Shown: positions 1-7,349, counted from the first letter of the stretch. The stretch: 17,275 nucleotides of DNA from an uncultured Eggerthellaceae bacterium (GCA_934630905.1 CAKTXN010000036.1:1-17275), one strand, 5' to 3'. The notes: generated from the sequence alone by a model not told the origin. Made by a program: numbers and translations.

Positions 1-1175
1 CCGCCCTTCACAGCCTTCGCAACCTTCGCACGCAGCATCACAATCTTCGTAAGCACGTACCCCACGGGGCATGCAAAGTTGCAGTAAATGCGGCGCGAGA
101 ACAACGCGCCAACAAACACCAGCGGCAGCAGCGCCCACTGAATGCCCACGCCTACCTGGCCAAATATCAGCGAGAACGGCTCGTAATTCGCAAAATCAAG
201 GTTATGGAATCCCAGCGTGAGCGCAAGCGACACAAACACCAGAATGCCGGGCGACCATTTCAGAACCTTGGTCACCGTCGGGTTCAGCGGCTTCTTGCCA
301 ATGGGGCCGCCAAACGCAAACACGACCTCCTGCAGTGCGCCGAATGGGCAAATGTAGGCGCAATACGTGTTCTTTCCCGTGGCAAGCAGCATAATCAGCG
401 CGCCGAAAACCAGCAAGTACCATCTAAGGTAGTCCACCACACTCGGCCAATCAAGCGAGAACAGCGCAACCAAAACCGACAGCGTAATAAACTGCGATGC
501 CATGAATCCCATAACAACAATGGAATACACGCGGCATACCCACTTCAGTTTCGCGTTCTTCGAGAAGCGCGATGCCACCAGCGCCAATATCAACATGACC
601 AGCACTAACGCATCAAGATACCCAACTTTCACGCCAGTATCTTGCTTGGCAACCGTGGTTCCCAGGTAATGCTCGCCCACGTACGTCACACCTTCGTTGA
701 TAGCCTTCGTCGCTGCGTTCGACGAAATCGTAGCATGGCTAATCGCGTCCACGTTCGTCTCAATGCTGAAGCCGTTTTCGATGGGCTTATTCATGAAGTT
801 CTTCTTGAAGAAGCCCTGCCCAATAAGCTTGCGGAAATACGATGGCGATTCCTCTTGGCTGTACGCGCGCGTATCAATAATGTTACCTTCCAGGTTGACA
901 AGCGTAGCCATAACGACCTCGGACTGGTATCCGTAATGGCCCGTAATTACCAGATATCCAACGGTATCATCGCCATTAAACACCTCGTAGACAGGCGGCT
1001 CGTCGCTTACGCGTTCGTATCGATCGAAGGTATCGTAGCCATCCAGAAACGACTCATTGATTGGCTCGTGATGCGCAAGATCCAGCGCAAACAGCACCGC
1101 GATCACAACGCAACCTAAGGCGAAGAGAATCTTTCGCACCTTTTTCGACAAGGTTGTCTTTTGGCGATCTGCCAT
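1..1175 (-). CDS. rdhC: RdhC/NosR-like flavin and Fe-S membrane protein, 3' end cut by window edge
   Basis: This ORF is open from an ATG at 1175 to the left edge, giving 391 residues with no stop, so the C-terminus is missing. It has an N-terminal membrane helix (about 15-31), then an extracytoplasmic FMN-binding domain (about 60-170). That domain has the flavinylation motif DAISHAT (143-149), in which T149 would carry the covalent FMN. About five further helices follow (187-203, 216-240, 251-265, 309-322, 345-360). Two Cys pairs of the NosR/RdhC type are present: C272-x3-C276-P and C365-x3-C369-P. In this family the protein is thought to pass electrons from the quinone pool towards the reductase, or to help its maturation. 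It starts one base after the stop of the chaperone gene, so the two are probably translationally coupled. His replaces the usual Gly in the flavin motif. The fold call is firm; the exact role of RdhC is not settled in the literature. Confidence 0.85.
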   Translation of the reverse strand, partial: MADRQKTTLSKKVRKILFALGCVVIAVLFALDLAHHEPINESFLDGYDTFDRYERVSDEPPVYEVFNGDDTVGYLVITGHYGYQSEVVMATLVNLEGNIIDTRAYSQEESPSYFRKLIGQGFFKKNFMNKPIENGFSIETNVDAISHATISSNAATKAINEGVTYVGEHYLGTTVAKQDTGVKVGYLDALVLVMLILALVASRFSKNAKLKWVCRVYSIVVMGFMASQFITLSVLVALFSLDWPSVVDYLRWYLLVFGALIMLLATGKNTYCAYICPFGALQEVVFAFGGPIGKKPLNPTVTKVLKWSPGILVFVSLALTLGFHNLDFANYEPFSLIFGQVGVGIQWALLPLVFVGALFSRRIYCNFACPVGYVLTKIVMLRAKVAKAVKG

Positions 1176-1176
1176 A

Positions 1177-1686
1177 TCACCAGTCACCCTTTCGCTGTGC
1201 CGTATTGTTGTCCTTAAGGAAGTTCAGAACCTTGCGCGCGCAAATCGCCTCGACCAGCTCTTCTTCGCCAAAATCCGGTTCCGTCAGAAGCACGCGCGCG
1301 TACTGCTCGCGATAATTCTGCTTGTAGGCTGCCAGGTCCTTATCGGTTACCTTGATGCCCTCGATCTCCGCAATGGAAAGAATCGTCGCATTTTCAAGGG
1401 CTGTTCGCACCAAGTTTGCCTTGCAATAATCAAAAAGCTGGTCCTCGGTAATGCCGTTCACGTAGCAGAACGCGCCCACGGATTTCTTATTTTCCACCAG
1501 ACGCTCGCGCAGCTGCTTTTCGGCGCGCGCAGCTTCTTCCTCAAGTGCTTCTTCATCGATATCGTACGTGGAGCTGGCGATAATCGTGTTGATGACCTCG
1601 TTCAAGAAAACGCTTTCATCGCCTTCGACCTCCACAAACAGACCAACATGAGGGCCTGGAACAAAGTTGCTCATTATCTGTTTCAT
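1177..1686 (-). CDS. Trigger-factor C-terminal-domain chaperone, RdhT/PceT-like but short
   Basis: The product has 169 residues. The body matches the helical C-terminal chaperone domain of trigger factor: long amphipathic helices (about 25-70), a segment SIAEIEGIKVTDKDLAAY (about 104-121) and a closing helix ending VLNFLKDN. The ribosome-binding and peptidyl-prolyl isomerase domains of full trigger factor are absent, so this is a stand-alone chaperone domain. Trigger-factor-like proteins (PceT) occur in dehalogenase loci and assist folding of the Tat-exported reductase precursor; the same job is inferred here from context. The ATG at 1686 has AAGGAG 11 bases upstream, and that Shine-Dalgarno overlaps the stop of the upstream Cys-rich ORF. 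A second ATG four codons in would be too far from it. The next gene, rdhC, starts one base after the stop. Confidence 0.75.
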   Translation of the reverse strand: MKQIMSNFVPGPHVGLFVEVEGDESVFLNEVINTIIASSTYDIDEEALEEEAARAEKQLRERLVENKKSVGAFCYVNGITEDQLFDYCKANLVRTALENATILSIAEIEGIKVTDKDLAAYKQNYREQYARVLLTEPDFGEEELVEAICARKVLNFLKDNNTAQRKGDW

Positions 1687-1701
1687 ATGCCCGACTTCTC
1701 C

Positions 1702-1878
1702 TTAGGGGACGAAATTAAACCTGCATTTCGATGCGGACAACGCCCGCTCAACAATCATCGCGAAGGGATCGCGAGCCTCATCACCACAGACGTGGCAGCT
1801 GTCGCCGCCGCGACCACCGCCGCCGCAACCGCTACAGACGCCGTTGCAGCCACTCAATACCCCAAACCGCAAAAACAC
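1702..1878 (-). CDS. Small Cys-rich protein (58 aa), function unknown
   Basis: I do not recognise this family. From a GTG at 1878 the frame encodes 58 residues with cysteines at 11, 15, 18, 28, 31 and 52: CNGVCSGC, a Gly-rich linker (19-25), then CHVCG. The rest is a short helix-like tail ending NFVP. The GTG has a GGGAGGG Shine-Dalgarno six bases upstream. The stop codon is part of TAAGGAG, the Shine-Dalgarno of the chaperone gene, as expected for a coupled operon gene. It would fill the otherwise unexplained gap between rdhB and the chaperone. The CxxC pairs could bind zinc or an Fe-S cluster. A TTG at 1857 is an alternative start (51 aa). The Gly run may exaggerate its coding look, so this is a candidate only. 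Confidence 0.45.
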   Translation of the reverse strand: MFLRFGVLSGCNGVCSGCGGGGRGGDSCHVCGDEARDPFAMIVERALSASKCRFNFVP

Positions 1879-1884
1879 GGGTAT

Positions 1885-1907
1885 CCCTCCCCTTGTTTTG
1901 GGGAGGG
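1885..1907 (-). promoter_or_regulatory. Hairpin between rdhB and the downstream genes, covering a ribosome binding site
   Basis: A perfect 8-bp stem (CCCTCCCC with GGGGAGGG) encloses a 7-base loop. Read on the minus strand, the 3' arm GGGGAGGG is the Shine-Dalgarno of the small Cys-rich ORF starting at 1878, so folding would hide it. A run of five T lies 9 bases past the stem, too far for a standard intrinsic terminator. It may be an mRNA-stability or processing hairpin lowering expression of the distal genes relative to rdhAB. Confidence 0.5.
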
Positions 1908-1933
1908 ACCACCACATGCACTTAGGAAGAAAA

Positions 1934-2260
1934 CTATTCTGCGCTTTCCGCAAGCTCAGCTTTTTCGGCCTTCGCCTTCGTCTTGCCAAGACGAAAGCCG
2001 ATAACTGCCAAGATGATGCCAATGCCACCGAAGATCAGAAGACCCATGGCAGCGGACTGACCTTCGACCTCAAGGGTGCACGCATACGCCCAGTCAATGC
2101 CGAACGCGATAGCAAGCAGGCCGATAATCCAAAGAACCAGAACACCCACGCGCTTGCCGGTGCTCAGCTGCGCCTTGCGGTAGTGCACAACCAGCAACGT
2201 GATAACAGCGCCAATAACCAATCCAACAATTGAATATACAAGCATTTCAAGCAATCCCAT
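1934..2260 (-). CDS. rdhB: Reductive dehalogenase membrane anchor RdhB
   Basis: This is a 108-residue hydrophobic protein with three predicted membrane helices and a charged Lys/Glu-rich tail facing the cytoplasm. The segment EGQSAAMGLLIFGG followed by a hydrophobic stretch ending VIGFRL closely resembles the signature region of RdhB/PceB anchors, which hold the RdhA catalytic subunit on the outer face of the membrane. It follows rdhA directly, as in most dehalogenase operons. I chose the ATG at 2260, with AGAGGA 10 bases upstream. A GTG at 2269 in the same frame is only two bases from that site and is less likely; it would add three residues. Confidence 0.88.
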   Translation of the reverse strand: MGLLEMLVYSIVGLVIGAVITLLVVHYRKAQLSTGKRVGVLVLWIIGLLAIAFGIDWAYACTLEVEGQSAAMGLLIFGGIGIILAVIGFRLGKTKAKAEKAELAESAE

Positions 2261-2276
2261 GTAGGCCACGTCCTCT

Positions 2277-3719
2277 CTAGATGTCTTTGCGCCAGAAGTC
2301 GGTCAGAGTCTGCTCATCTGGAATTCCGCCGTAACCGAAGAATCCGTCGAAGAAGCGAGCGATGCTGCCGAAGCCGGGGATGCTGGTCATAACGCGAAGC
2401 ACGTCGTGATGCCAGATCTGGGGCTTGTTGTAGGGGCAAACGCCAATGCAAATGCCGCAGTCGTTGCCATCGAGCGGCAGGTACCAGTTGATCAGGCACT
2501 TCTGAGCATCCAGGTGATACTTCTTAATGCCATCCTGGGCACAAAGGCTCGTCGGCTTGTTCTCGGGGTCGTTAATGCTCAAGTGCGTAATAGCCTGAGA
2601 CGGGCAGCTGTCAGCGCATACCTGGCACACCTCGCAGAACTCGGTGACACCGAAGGACTTCGGCTTGTCATATTCGAATACGGCATCGGTATAAACCTTG
2701 GCAAGACGAACGCGCGGACCATACTCTTCGGTCATCAGAATACTCATGCGGCTGCCTTCGCCCAGACCAGCGCGAATAGCTTCCGCAACGCTGGGGGATG
2801 CGTTATTGCCGCAGTGATACGTGTTGTAGCCCATCTTCCTGAGGAACTGGGCAACGCGCAAGCCAACTTCGGCCATGCGAGAGTACGCGGTGTACGTTGC
2901 ACCCGTTTCAATCATGGAGCCCGATGCCTTGAAGCACTCGTAATCCATTTCGAACGCCAAAACGATAACCGACTTCGGCTCAAAACCGAAATCCATAGGA
3001 CGAGAAAGGTTCACGCGTTCTTTAATAAGGTTGCCTTCCATGTCGGTGGGCATAGCAACTTCTGTCGCATAGACAAAACGCTCATCGTAAGGAGCAATGC
3101 CAACCAAGTCGGCGCCGAACACCTTTGCAGCCTTCTTCAGGGCATACGATGCCTGAGCGGGGCTTTCGAACTGGTACTTATCCTTAGCAACGTCGAAACC
3201 GCCCTTGCCGCCATTGGGGAAGCTGGCGCTGGTCTGACCGTACATGGTCAAAGGAGCCAACTCACCGCTGGGGGTGGTGATGTGCACGCAGCTGTCGAAG
3301 GAGCGGCCCGCGCCCGTTACGCTTGCGCCCATCAAGTTGTACGTAGCCTGTCCGCCAAACTCGAATGCATAGTCGATTTGCGTGTAGCCCGGGTCGCCAT
3401 AGGTAAACGGCGTATCGGGATTTGCGCCTGTCCACTGATCGAGCAAATCCTGGTTGTCGCGGTCATCTGGCGGAATCATTCCCTTGGGAACAAGACGAGC
3501 GCGCATGAAGGCAACATTCTTGCCATCGAAACGCTTGAATTTCTCGGGATCGATCTCCAACATCTCGTCGATCGTGTTGTAGGTTTTTGCTTGCGCTTTC
3601 TCAGCAGTGCCACCAGCGCCCAACAACGAAGCAACGCCAATAGCGCCACCCGCTGCGGCACCAAGCTTCAAAAAGTTTCGCCGGCTCAGTCCGCCGATCT
3701 CGGTTTCCACAGTCGTCAT
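2277..3719 (-). CDS. rdhA: Reductive dehalogenase catalytic subunit, Tat-exported
   Basis: This is a 480-residue cobalamin-dependent respiratory reductase, the terminal oxidoreductase that removes halogens from organohalides in this family. A twin-arginine signal with SRRNFLK (12-18) and a hydrophobic stretch to about 36 directs folded export. Two 4Fe-4S motifs lie near the C-terminus: C362-x2-C365-x2-C368-x3-C372-P, and C408-x12-C421-x2-C424-x3-C428-P. The YSRMAEVGLRVAQFLRKMGY segment (279-298) and EYGPRVRLAKVYTD (332-345) match regions that carry the conserved active-site Tyr and Arg in characterised RdhA proteins. The start at 3719 has AAGGGG five bases upstream; an upstream in-frame ATG at 3824 lies at or before the predicted transcript start. 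The substrate cannot be read from sequence. In gut anaerobes, divergent RdhA-family reductases may also use non-halogenated acceptors. Confidence 0.92.
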   Translation of the reverse strand: MTTVETEIGGLSRRNFLKLGAAAGGAIGVASLLGAGGTAEKAQAKTYNTIDEMLEIDPEKFKRFDGKNVAFMRARLVPKGMIPPDDRDNQDLLDQWTGANPDTPFTYGDPGYTQIDYAFEFGGQATYNLMGASVTGAGRSFDSCVHITTPSGELAPLTMYGQTSASFPNGGKGGFDVAKDKYQFESPAQASYALKKAAKVFGADLVGIAPYDERFVYATEVAMPTDMEGNLIKERVNLSRPMDFGFEPKSVIVLAFEMDYECFKASGSMIETGATYTAYSRMAEVGLRVAQFLRKMGYNTYHCGNNASPSVAEAIRAGLGEGSRMSILMTEEYGPRVRLAKVYTDAVFEYDKPKSFGVTEFCEVCQVCADSCPSQAITHLSINDPENKPTSLCAQDGIKKYHLDAQKCLINWYLPLDGNDCGICIGVCPYNKPQIWHHDVLRVMTSIPGFGSIARFFDGFFGYGGIPDEQTLTDFWRKDI

Positions 3720-3830
3720 CCGTACCCCTTCCCTTAAAGTGTGGATCTGCTTGCGCTTGCGACCCATCCGAAAAACCATCTGCCTCCCTGCTCTGGCTTT
3801 CCCTTCCGTAAGCGCTGAAGCCATATTGCC

Positions 3831-3859
3831 ATATAATCACGTACTCCGAATGTACCCAA
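3831..3859 (-). promoter_or_regulatory. Predicted rdhA promoter
   Basis: On the minus strand TTGGGT (3859-3854) is followed after 17 bases by TTATAT (3836-3831), preceded by an extended -10 TG. The -35 is poor (3 of 6), typical of an activator-dependent promoter. The half-sites at 3861-3896 sit directly upstream of it. The leader to the ATG would be about 105 bases. Confidence 0.5.
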
Positions 3860-3860
3860 C

Positions 3861-3896
3861 AGGGGTAGACATGCATCTACCCCTGGTGGGGGTAGA
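3861..3896. promoter_or_regulatory. Three GGGGTAGA half-sites in the rdhA/luxR divergent region
   Basis: AGGGGTAGA (3861-3869) and TCTACCCCT (3876-3884) form a perfect 9-bp inverted repeat around CATGCA. A third copy, GGGGTAGA, lies at 3889-3896. The core TACCCCT fits the TACYYMT heptamer recognised by NarL-type HTH proteins of the LuxR/FixJ class. The array ends two bases before the rdhA -35 and lies 15 bases upstream of the luxR -35, a position suited to activating rdhA and possibly autoregulating luxR. The likely ligand is the neighbouring LuxR-type regulator. Confidence 0.6.
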
Positions 3897-3911
3897 GACC
3901 CATTTCCCCTC

Positions 3912-3940
3912 TTGACGGGGCAAAAAGCAGACAAGATAAT
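3912..3940 (+). promoter_or_regulatory. Predicted promoter of the LuxR-type regulator
   Basis: TTGACG (3912-3917) and GATAAT (3935-3940) are 17 bases apart, each matching 5 of 6 consensus positions. Transcription would begin near 3947. That is downstream of the in-frame ATG at 3943, so this promoter decides the start codon of the regulator. Confidence 0.65.
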
Positions 3941-3996
3941 AGATGCGGGTGGCGCAATGGGGGTTGCGCACAGGAAAATTACATGCGGGGGAAGCA

Positions 3997-5430
3997 GTGG
4001 ACAAGAACCTTTTTCGTCCATCAAAATCTATATGGCCGAAGGGCGCTCACGGCCTTTCTCTAACCGTTGCGTTCTTCTTATTCAACGCCGAGCACTTCAA
4101 CGTCTTTGGCAACAAGAACGTCATCCGATTGTTTTCCGATACGCTGTGGAGCAGGCCGGCAGAACTGAACTTAACCTCTATCATCATTGCGTGCATTGGC
4201 TTTTTCGCGCTCATGTTGCTTTTCCAGCAGAAACGCTATTCCATGAGCGGTCCCAAAGGGCTTGCCGTTGCTTGCGCGCTACTCGTGCTTTCTCCGGCCC
4301 TTTGGGCACTATCGCGCAACGTTTTTCATAACGAGTTCCTGGGTTATTTCGGGTTCGCGTTGTACGTGTTCGGGCACTTATGTTTTTTGCCGACCATCGT
4401 CAAAAACCTAGCCGTGGTAGGACCGCTCCAAGCGTTAACGATTTATGCTATATCAACGGTCCTTCTATCGGTAACGAAACCGCTTTTGGTCAAAATTCCT
4501 CTTTGGACGCTCAATGTTACTATTGCCCTCTTGCCCTTGATCATGTTCGCCTGCTTAAAACTTGCGAACAAGAACGCGCCCGTATCCATTGAACTCAAGA
4601 AGGAATCGAAAACAAAGGTGCCGAAAGTATTGGTAGGAACCCTTATTATTACCGGCATGCTCTCGGGCGTTTATGCGGAAATCGGGCTCTGGCAACTCGG
4701 AAACGCGCTCACACATGCATCCATCGCGGAGAGCGTGGTGGCAGCGCTTGCCATTATCTTTTTCCTGGCGTCGCCGCACCTCAACTACAACCGCATTCTC
4801 TATGTGATCAGCATCCCGCTCATGGCTTACGGAATCATGCTCGTGCTCACAAAAGATTTATCGTTGGGTCTTATGGGCGTGTGCGTTTACCAGTTTGGCT
4901 TTGATTTTCTGTACGCAGGGCTCTGGTCGCTTTACGCGTACCTCGTGCGCTATTCCACGTTCAACTATTATTGGCTAGCGGTATCGGCTGCATTCGGAAC
5001 GTTTCTGGGACGCACAATTTCGGTGACAGTTATCGAAGGACTCAGATCAGTCCCTTCCGCATCGGTCGGCCTCGACTTCTTTATTCTGACGGTACTTTTC
5101 GGCGCGATGCTTGCAGCAATCATGCTCTACGGCCAAAACAACATGAAAAGCGGCTGGGGTAGCGTTAAAATTCAAGCAGAATTCATTCCCACCGACCCGC
5201 AGGAACAAAACTGCAATGCCATTGCGGCCGTTTCCAACCTGACCGGACGCGAGAAAGACGTATTACTGCTACTCTCGAAAGGCTGCAACGCAAAGTCCAT
5301 AAGCGATCGCCTTTGCATTTCTCCCGGAACGGCGAAGACGCACATCAAGCATGTGTACAACAAGCTGAGCGTACATTCCCAACAAGAGCTTATTGACCTG
5401 GTAGAACGCAACGGTCAGCAGTTGAAATAA
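3997..5430 (+). CDS. Membrane-bound LuxR-family transcriptional regulator, about 12 helices
   Basis: The product has 477 residues. About twelve hydrophobic helices fill roughly residues 22-375, and a LuxR/NarL-type DNA-binding domain closes the protein (415-470: LTGREKDVLLLLSKG, then SISDRLCISPGTAKTHIKHV). This architecture, an MFS-like membrane sensor fused to a LuxR HTH, is widespread in Eggerthellaceae, where such genes sit beside respiratory reductases and are thought to sense the substrate. The divergent arrangement with rdhA points to control of the dehalogenase operon. I chose GTG at 3997, with GGGGGA four bases upstream. The in-frame ATG at 3943 lacks a ribosome binding site and precedes the predicted transcript start. 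No strong terminator was seen after the gene; a weak hairpin at 5511-5524 is followed by a T-rich stretch. Confidence 0.85.
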   Translation: MDKNLFRPSKSIWPKGAHGLSLTVAFFLFNAEHFNVFGNKNVIRLFSDTLWSRPAELNLTSIIIACIGFFALMLLFQQKRYSMSGPKGLAVACALLVLSPALWALSRNVFHNEFLGYFGFALYVFGHLCFLPTIVKNLAVVGPLQALTIYAISTVLLSVTKPLLVKIPLWTLNVTIALLPLIMFACLKLANKNAPVSIELKKESKTKVPKVLVGTLIITGMLSGVYAEIGLWQLGNALTHASIAESVVAALAIIFFLASPHLNYNRILYVISIPLMAYGIMLVLTKDLSLGLMGVCVYQFGFDFLYAGLWSLYAYLVRYSTFNYYWLAVSAAFGTFLGRTISVTVIEGLRSVPSASVGLDFFILTVLFGAMLAAIMLYGQNNMKSGWGSVKIQAEFIPTDPQEQNCNAIAAVSNLTGREKDVLLLLSKGCNAKSISDRLCISPGTAKTHIKHVYNKLSVHSQQELIDLVERNGQQLK

Positions 5431-5630
5431 AGCGCACTCGAAGCACGGTCCTATATCGTTACAACAAGCAACAGCACCTTACACACCTCCCTGTTCATGA
5501 CGGTGACGCGGACCAGGCGGGGTCGTGCCTTTTCTTTCATAAGGACACCGCTCCAACAGCATCTGGAATCGGGGCACAGAATGCATTTTCCGGACACAAC
5601 GCAAAAACCCATTTTATTGAGCTTATTCTC

Positions 5631-5706
5631 AGATTCGTGGTAATTTATGCCATAATTAATCTAAGAATCGTGGGATACAGTGATAATATTCACATCAGAT
5701 TCGTGA
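5631..5706 (+). repeat. Three 10-bp direct repeats at exact 33-bp spacing upstream of the AAA ATPase
   Basis: AGATTCGTGG (5631-5640), AGAATCGTGG (5664-5673) and AGATTCGTGA (5697-5706) start exactly 33 bp apart, about three helical turns, so all three face the same side of the DNA. The 23-bp spacers are AT-rich and unrelated to each other, but each contains a small palindrome (TTATGCCATAA; GTGATAATATTCAC). Candidate -10 elements lie inside the array. The third repeat runs up to the ribosome binding site of the ATPase gene. It is probably an operator array. The rest of the gap from 5431 holds nothing else I can support. Confidence 0.6.
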
Positions 5707-5719
5707 AGAAAGGCCCGAA

Positions 5720-7078
5720 ATGTTCAAACGAAAAATCTACGAAAAGCTCCTTGCGTGGAAATCCGAAAGCAAAGGAAAAAGCGCTTTGCTTATCGAAGGC
5801 GCTCGCCGTGTAGGAAAGTCAACCATCGTCGAAGAGTTCGCTCGTCGTGAGTACGAGACATACCTTATTATCGACTTCACGCGAGTATCTGCCTCGTTCA
5901 AGCAAACGTTTCTCGACACCAGATCCGACATGGACAGCTTCTTTTTGTACTTGGCTGCGGAATTCGGTGCCCGATTCGTAGAACACAAGACGCTCATTGT
6001 GTTTGATGAGGTCCAGGCATTTCCCCCGGCCCGTGAGTTCATAAAACACCTGGTAGCGGACGGTCGTTACAACTACATCGAAACAGGATCGCTCGTCTCC
6101 ATCAAGAGCAACGTGAAGGACATTCTCATCCCATCTGAAGAGGAGGCCATCAAAATGCAGCCTCTTGATTTCGAAGAGTTTCTCTGGGCCATGGGCGAGA
6201 ATGCTTTAGCAACGATGATCAGACGTTCTTTTGATGAAATGAAAAGCTTGCCGGACTCTCTCCACAGAAAAGCAGACCGGTTGTGGCGAGAATACATGCT
6301 GGTCGGCGGCATGCCGCAATCCGTCGACGCCTATGTCGGCGCCCGCGACATGATGTCTTCCGACAAAGCGAAGCGTCTCATCCTCAACCTGTACCGAAAC
6401 GATGTGGAAAAACACGGAGGTACTGCGGCGAAAAGGATAAAGGCGGTGTTCGATGCGATACCGGGACAACTTTCGCGCCACGAGAAAAAGCTTGTCTACG
6501 CCAACATCGATAAGGATTCTCGGGCCCGAGACTACGTGACGGCGCTCGCATGGATGAAAGAAGCAGCAACAGTGAACCTGTGCACGCTGTGCACTGACCC
6601 CTCTATCGGGCTGGGTCTGTCGGAGAACGATGAAGCCGTAAAGTGCTACATGGCGGATACGGGATTGCTTGCCAGCATGGCGCTCGCATCACCAGATAGC
6701 GCTCTTTCGGGAATATACCGCCAGGTTCTTATGGGTGATGTAGAGGTAAATGAAGGCATGCTCATGGAAAACGCGGTCGCCCAGCAGCTTCGCGCCAACG
6801 GCCACCCGCTGTTCTTCTATTCGAAGTACTCGGAAGTAAAAGAGGAACGAATGGAGATAGATTTCCTTATCGTGCGCCCCTATCCCGATGCAGCTATGAA
6901 ACCGCGCGTCTGCCCCATAGAGGTAAAATCAGGCAAGCGCTACTCACCCGTTTCGCTGAATAAGTTCAAAGCCAAGTTCAAAAAACGCGTAGGAACAGAG
7001 TACGTGCTCCATACCAAGCCGTTAAAGGTTGAAGGCGATAGGGTTTTTCTGCCATTATATATGACCATCTGCCTGTAA
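5720..7078 (+). CDS. AAA_14/DUF4143-type ATPase
   Basis: The product has 452 residues. The N-terminal P-loop domain has Walker A GARRVGKST (27-35), Walker B LIVFDEVQ (92-99, with D96 and E97) and a sensor-like ETGSL (121-125). The middle has the family segment PLDFEEFLWAMGE (148-160). The C-terminal DUF4143 region resembles a restriction-endonuclease fold, with E379-x-D381 and E401-V-K403 (IEVKSGK). Genes of this family are common, mobile and mostly uncharacterised in anaerobes; roles in DNA transactions or defence have been suggested but not shown. AAAGG six bases before the ATG acts as the ribosome binding site. It stands alone, unrelated to its neighbours, behind an unusual repeat array, which suggests an accessory gene. 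Confidence 0.88.
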   Translation: MFKRKIYEKLLAWKSESKGKSALLIEGARRVGKSTIVEEFARREYETYLIIDFTRVSASFKQTFLDTRSDMDSFFLYLAAEFGARFVEHKTLIVFDEVQAFPPAREFIKHLVADGRYNYIETGSLVSIKSNVKDILIPSEEEAIKMQPLDFEEFLWAMGENALATMIRRSFDEMKSLPDSLHRKADRLWREYMLVGGMPQSVDAYVGARDMMSSDKAKRLILNLYRNDVEKHGGTAAKRIKAVFDAIPGQLSRHEKKLVYANIDKDSRARDYVTALAWMKEAATVNLCTLCTDPSIGLGLSENDEAVKCYMADTGLLASMALASPDSALSGIYRQVLMGDVEVNEGMLMENAVAQQLRANGHPLFFYSKYSEVKEERMEIDFLIVRPYPDAAMKPRVCPIEVKSGKRYSPVSLNKFKAKFKKRVGTEYVLHTKPLKVEGDRVFLPLYMTICL

Positions 7079-7205
7079 GCGCATCGAGCAGCTCTCGTGC
7101 TGCTTTTAGCATCTGGGTCGCGTTTACGGTACATCGTTGGCGCCATGCTGGACTCGAAAACCATCGTCTCGAACGCAAGCGTTCCAAGCGCGCTGCCCAA
7201 ACGCA

Positions 7206-7235
7206 CGAAGGGCCTCCATATCTGGAAGCCCTTCG
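7206..7235 (+). terminator. Hairpin between convergent ATPase and transporter genes
   Basis: CGAAGGGC (7206-7213) pairs with GCCCTTCG (7228-7235). After one mismatch, TCCA pairs with TGGA around a TATC loop. A T-rich stretch (CCTATTTGTATGTTTG) follows on the plus strand, so it most likely ends the ATPase transcript. A smaller hairpin, AGCAGC/GCTGCT with TTT (7087-7107), lies closer to the ATPase stop. The rest of the 305-base gap holds no gene I can support. Confidence 0.6.
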
Positions 7236-7349
7236 CCTATTTGTATGTTTGTCCAGCGGTGCATAAGCAACACGCTTGGACGGCTTAGGTCCCGTACGGA
7301 CCGGCTTTCTCCTGCAAGGGGATGAGATTAGCAGGCACGAAACTCAGTC

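Noticed and set aside
2406..3737. A 443-codon plus-strand open frame across rdhA
   Set aside because: It is antisense to a protein with a Tat signal and two Fe-S motifs; the antisense product has no recognisable features.
5631..5706. A short CRISPR-like array
   Set aside because: The repeat unit is only 10 bp with 23-bp spacers, there are three copies, and no cas genes are nearby. It fits an operator array better.
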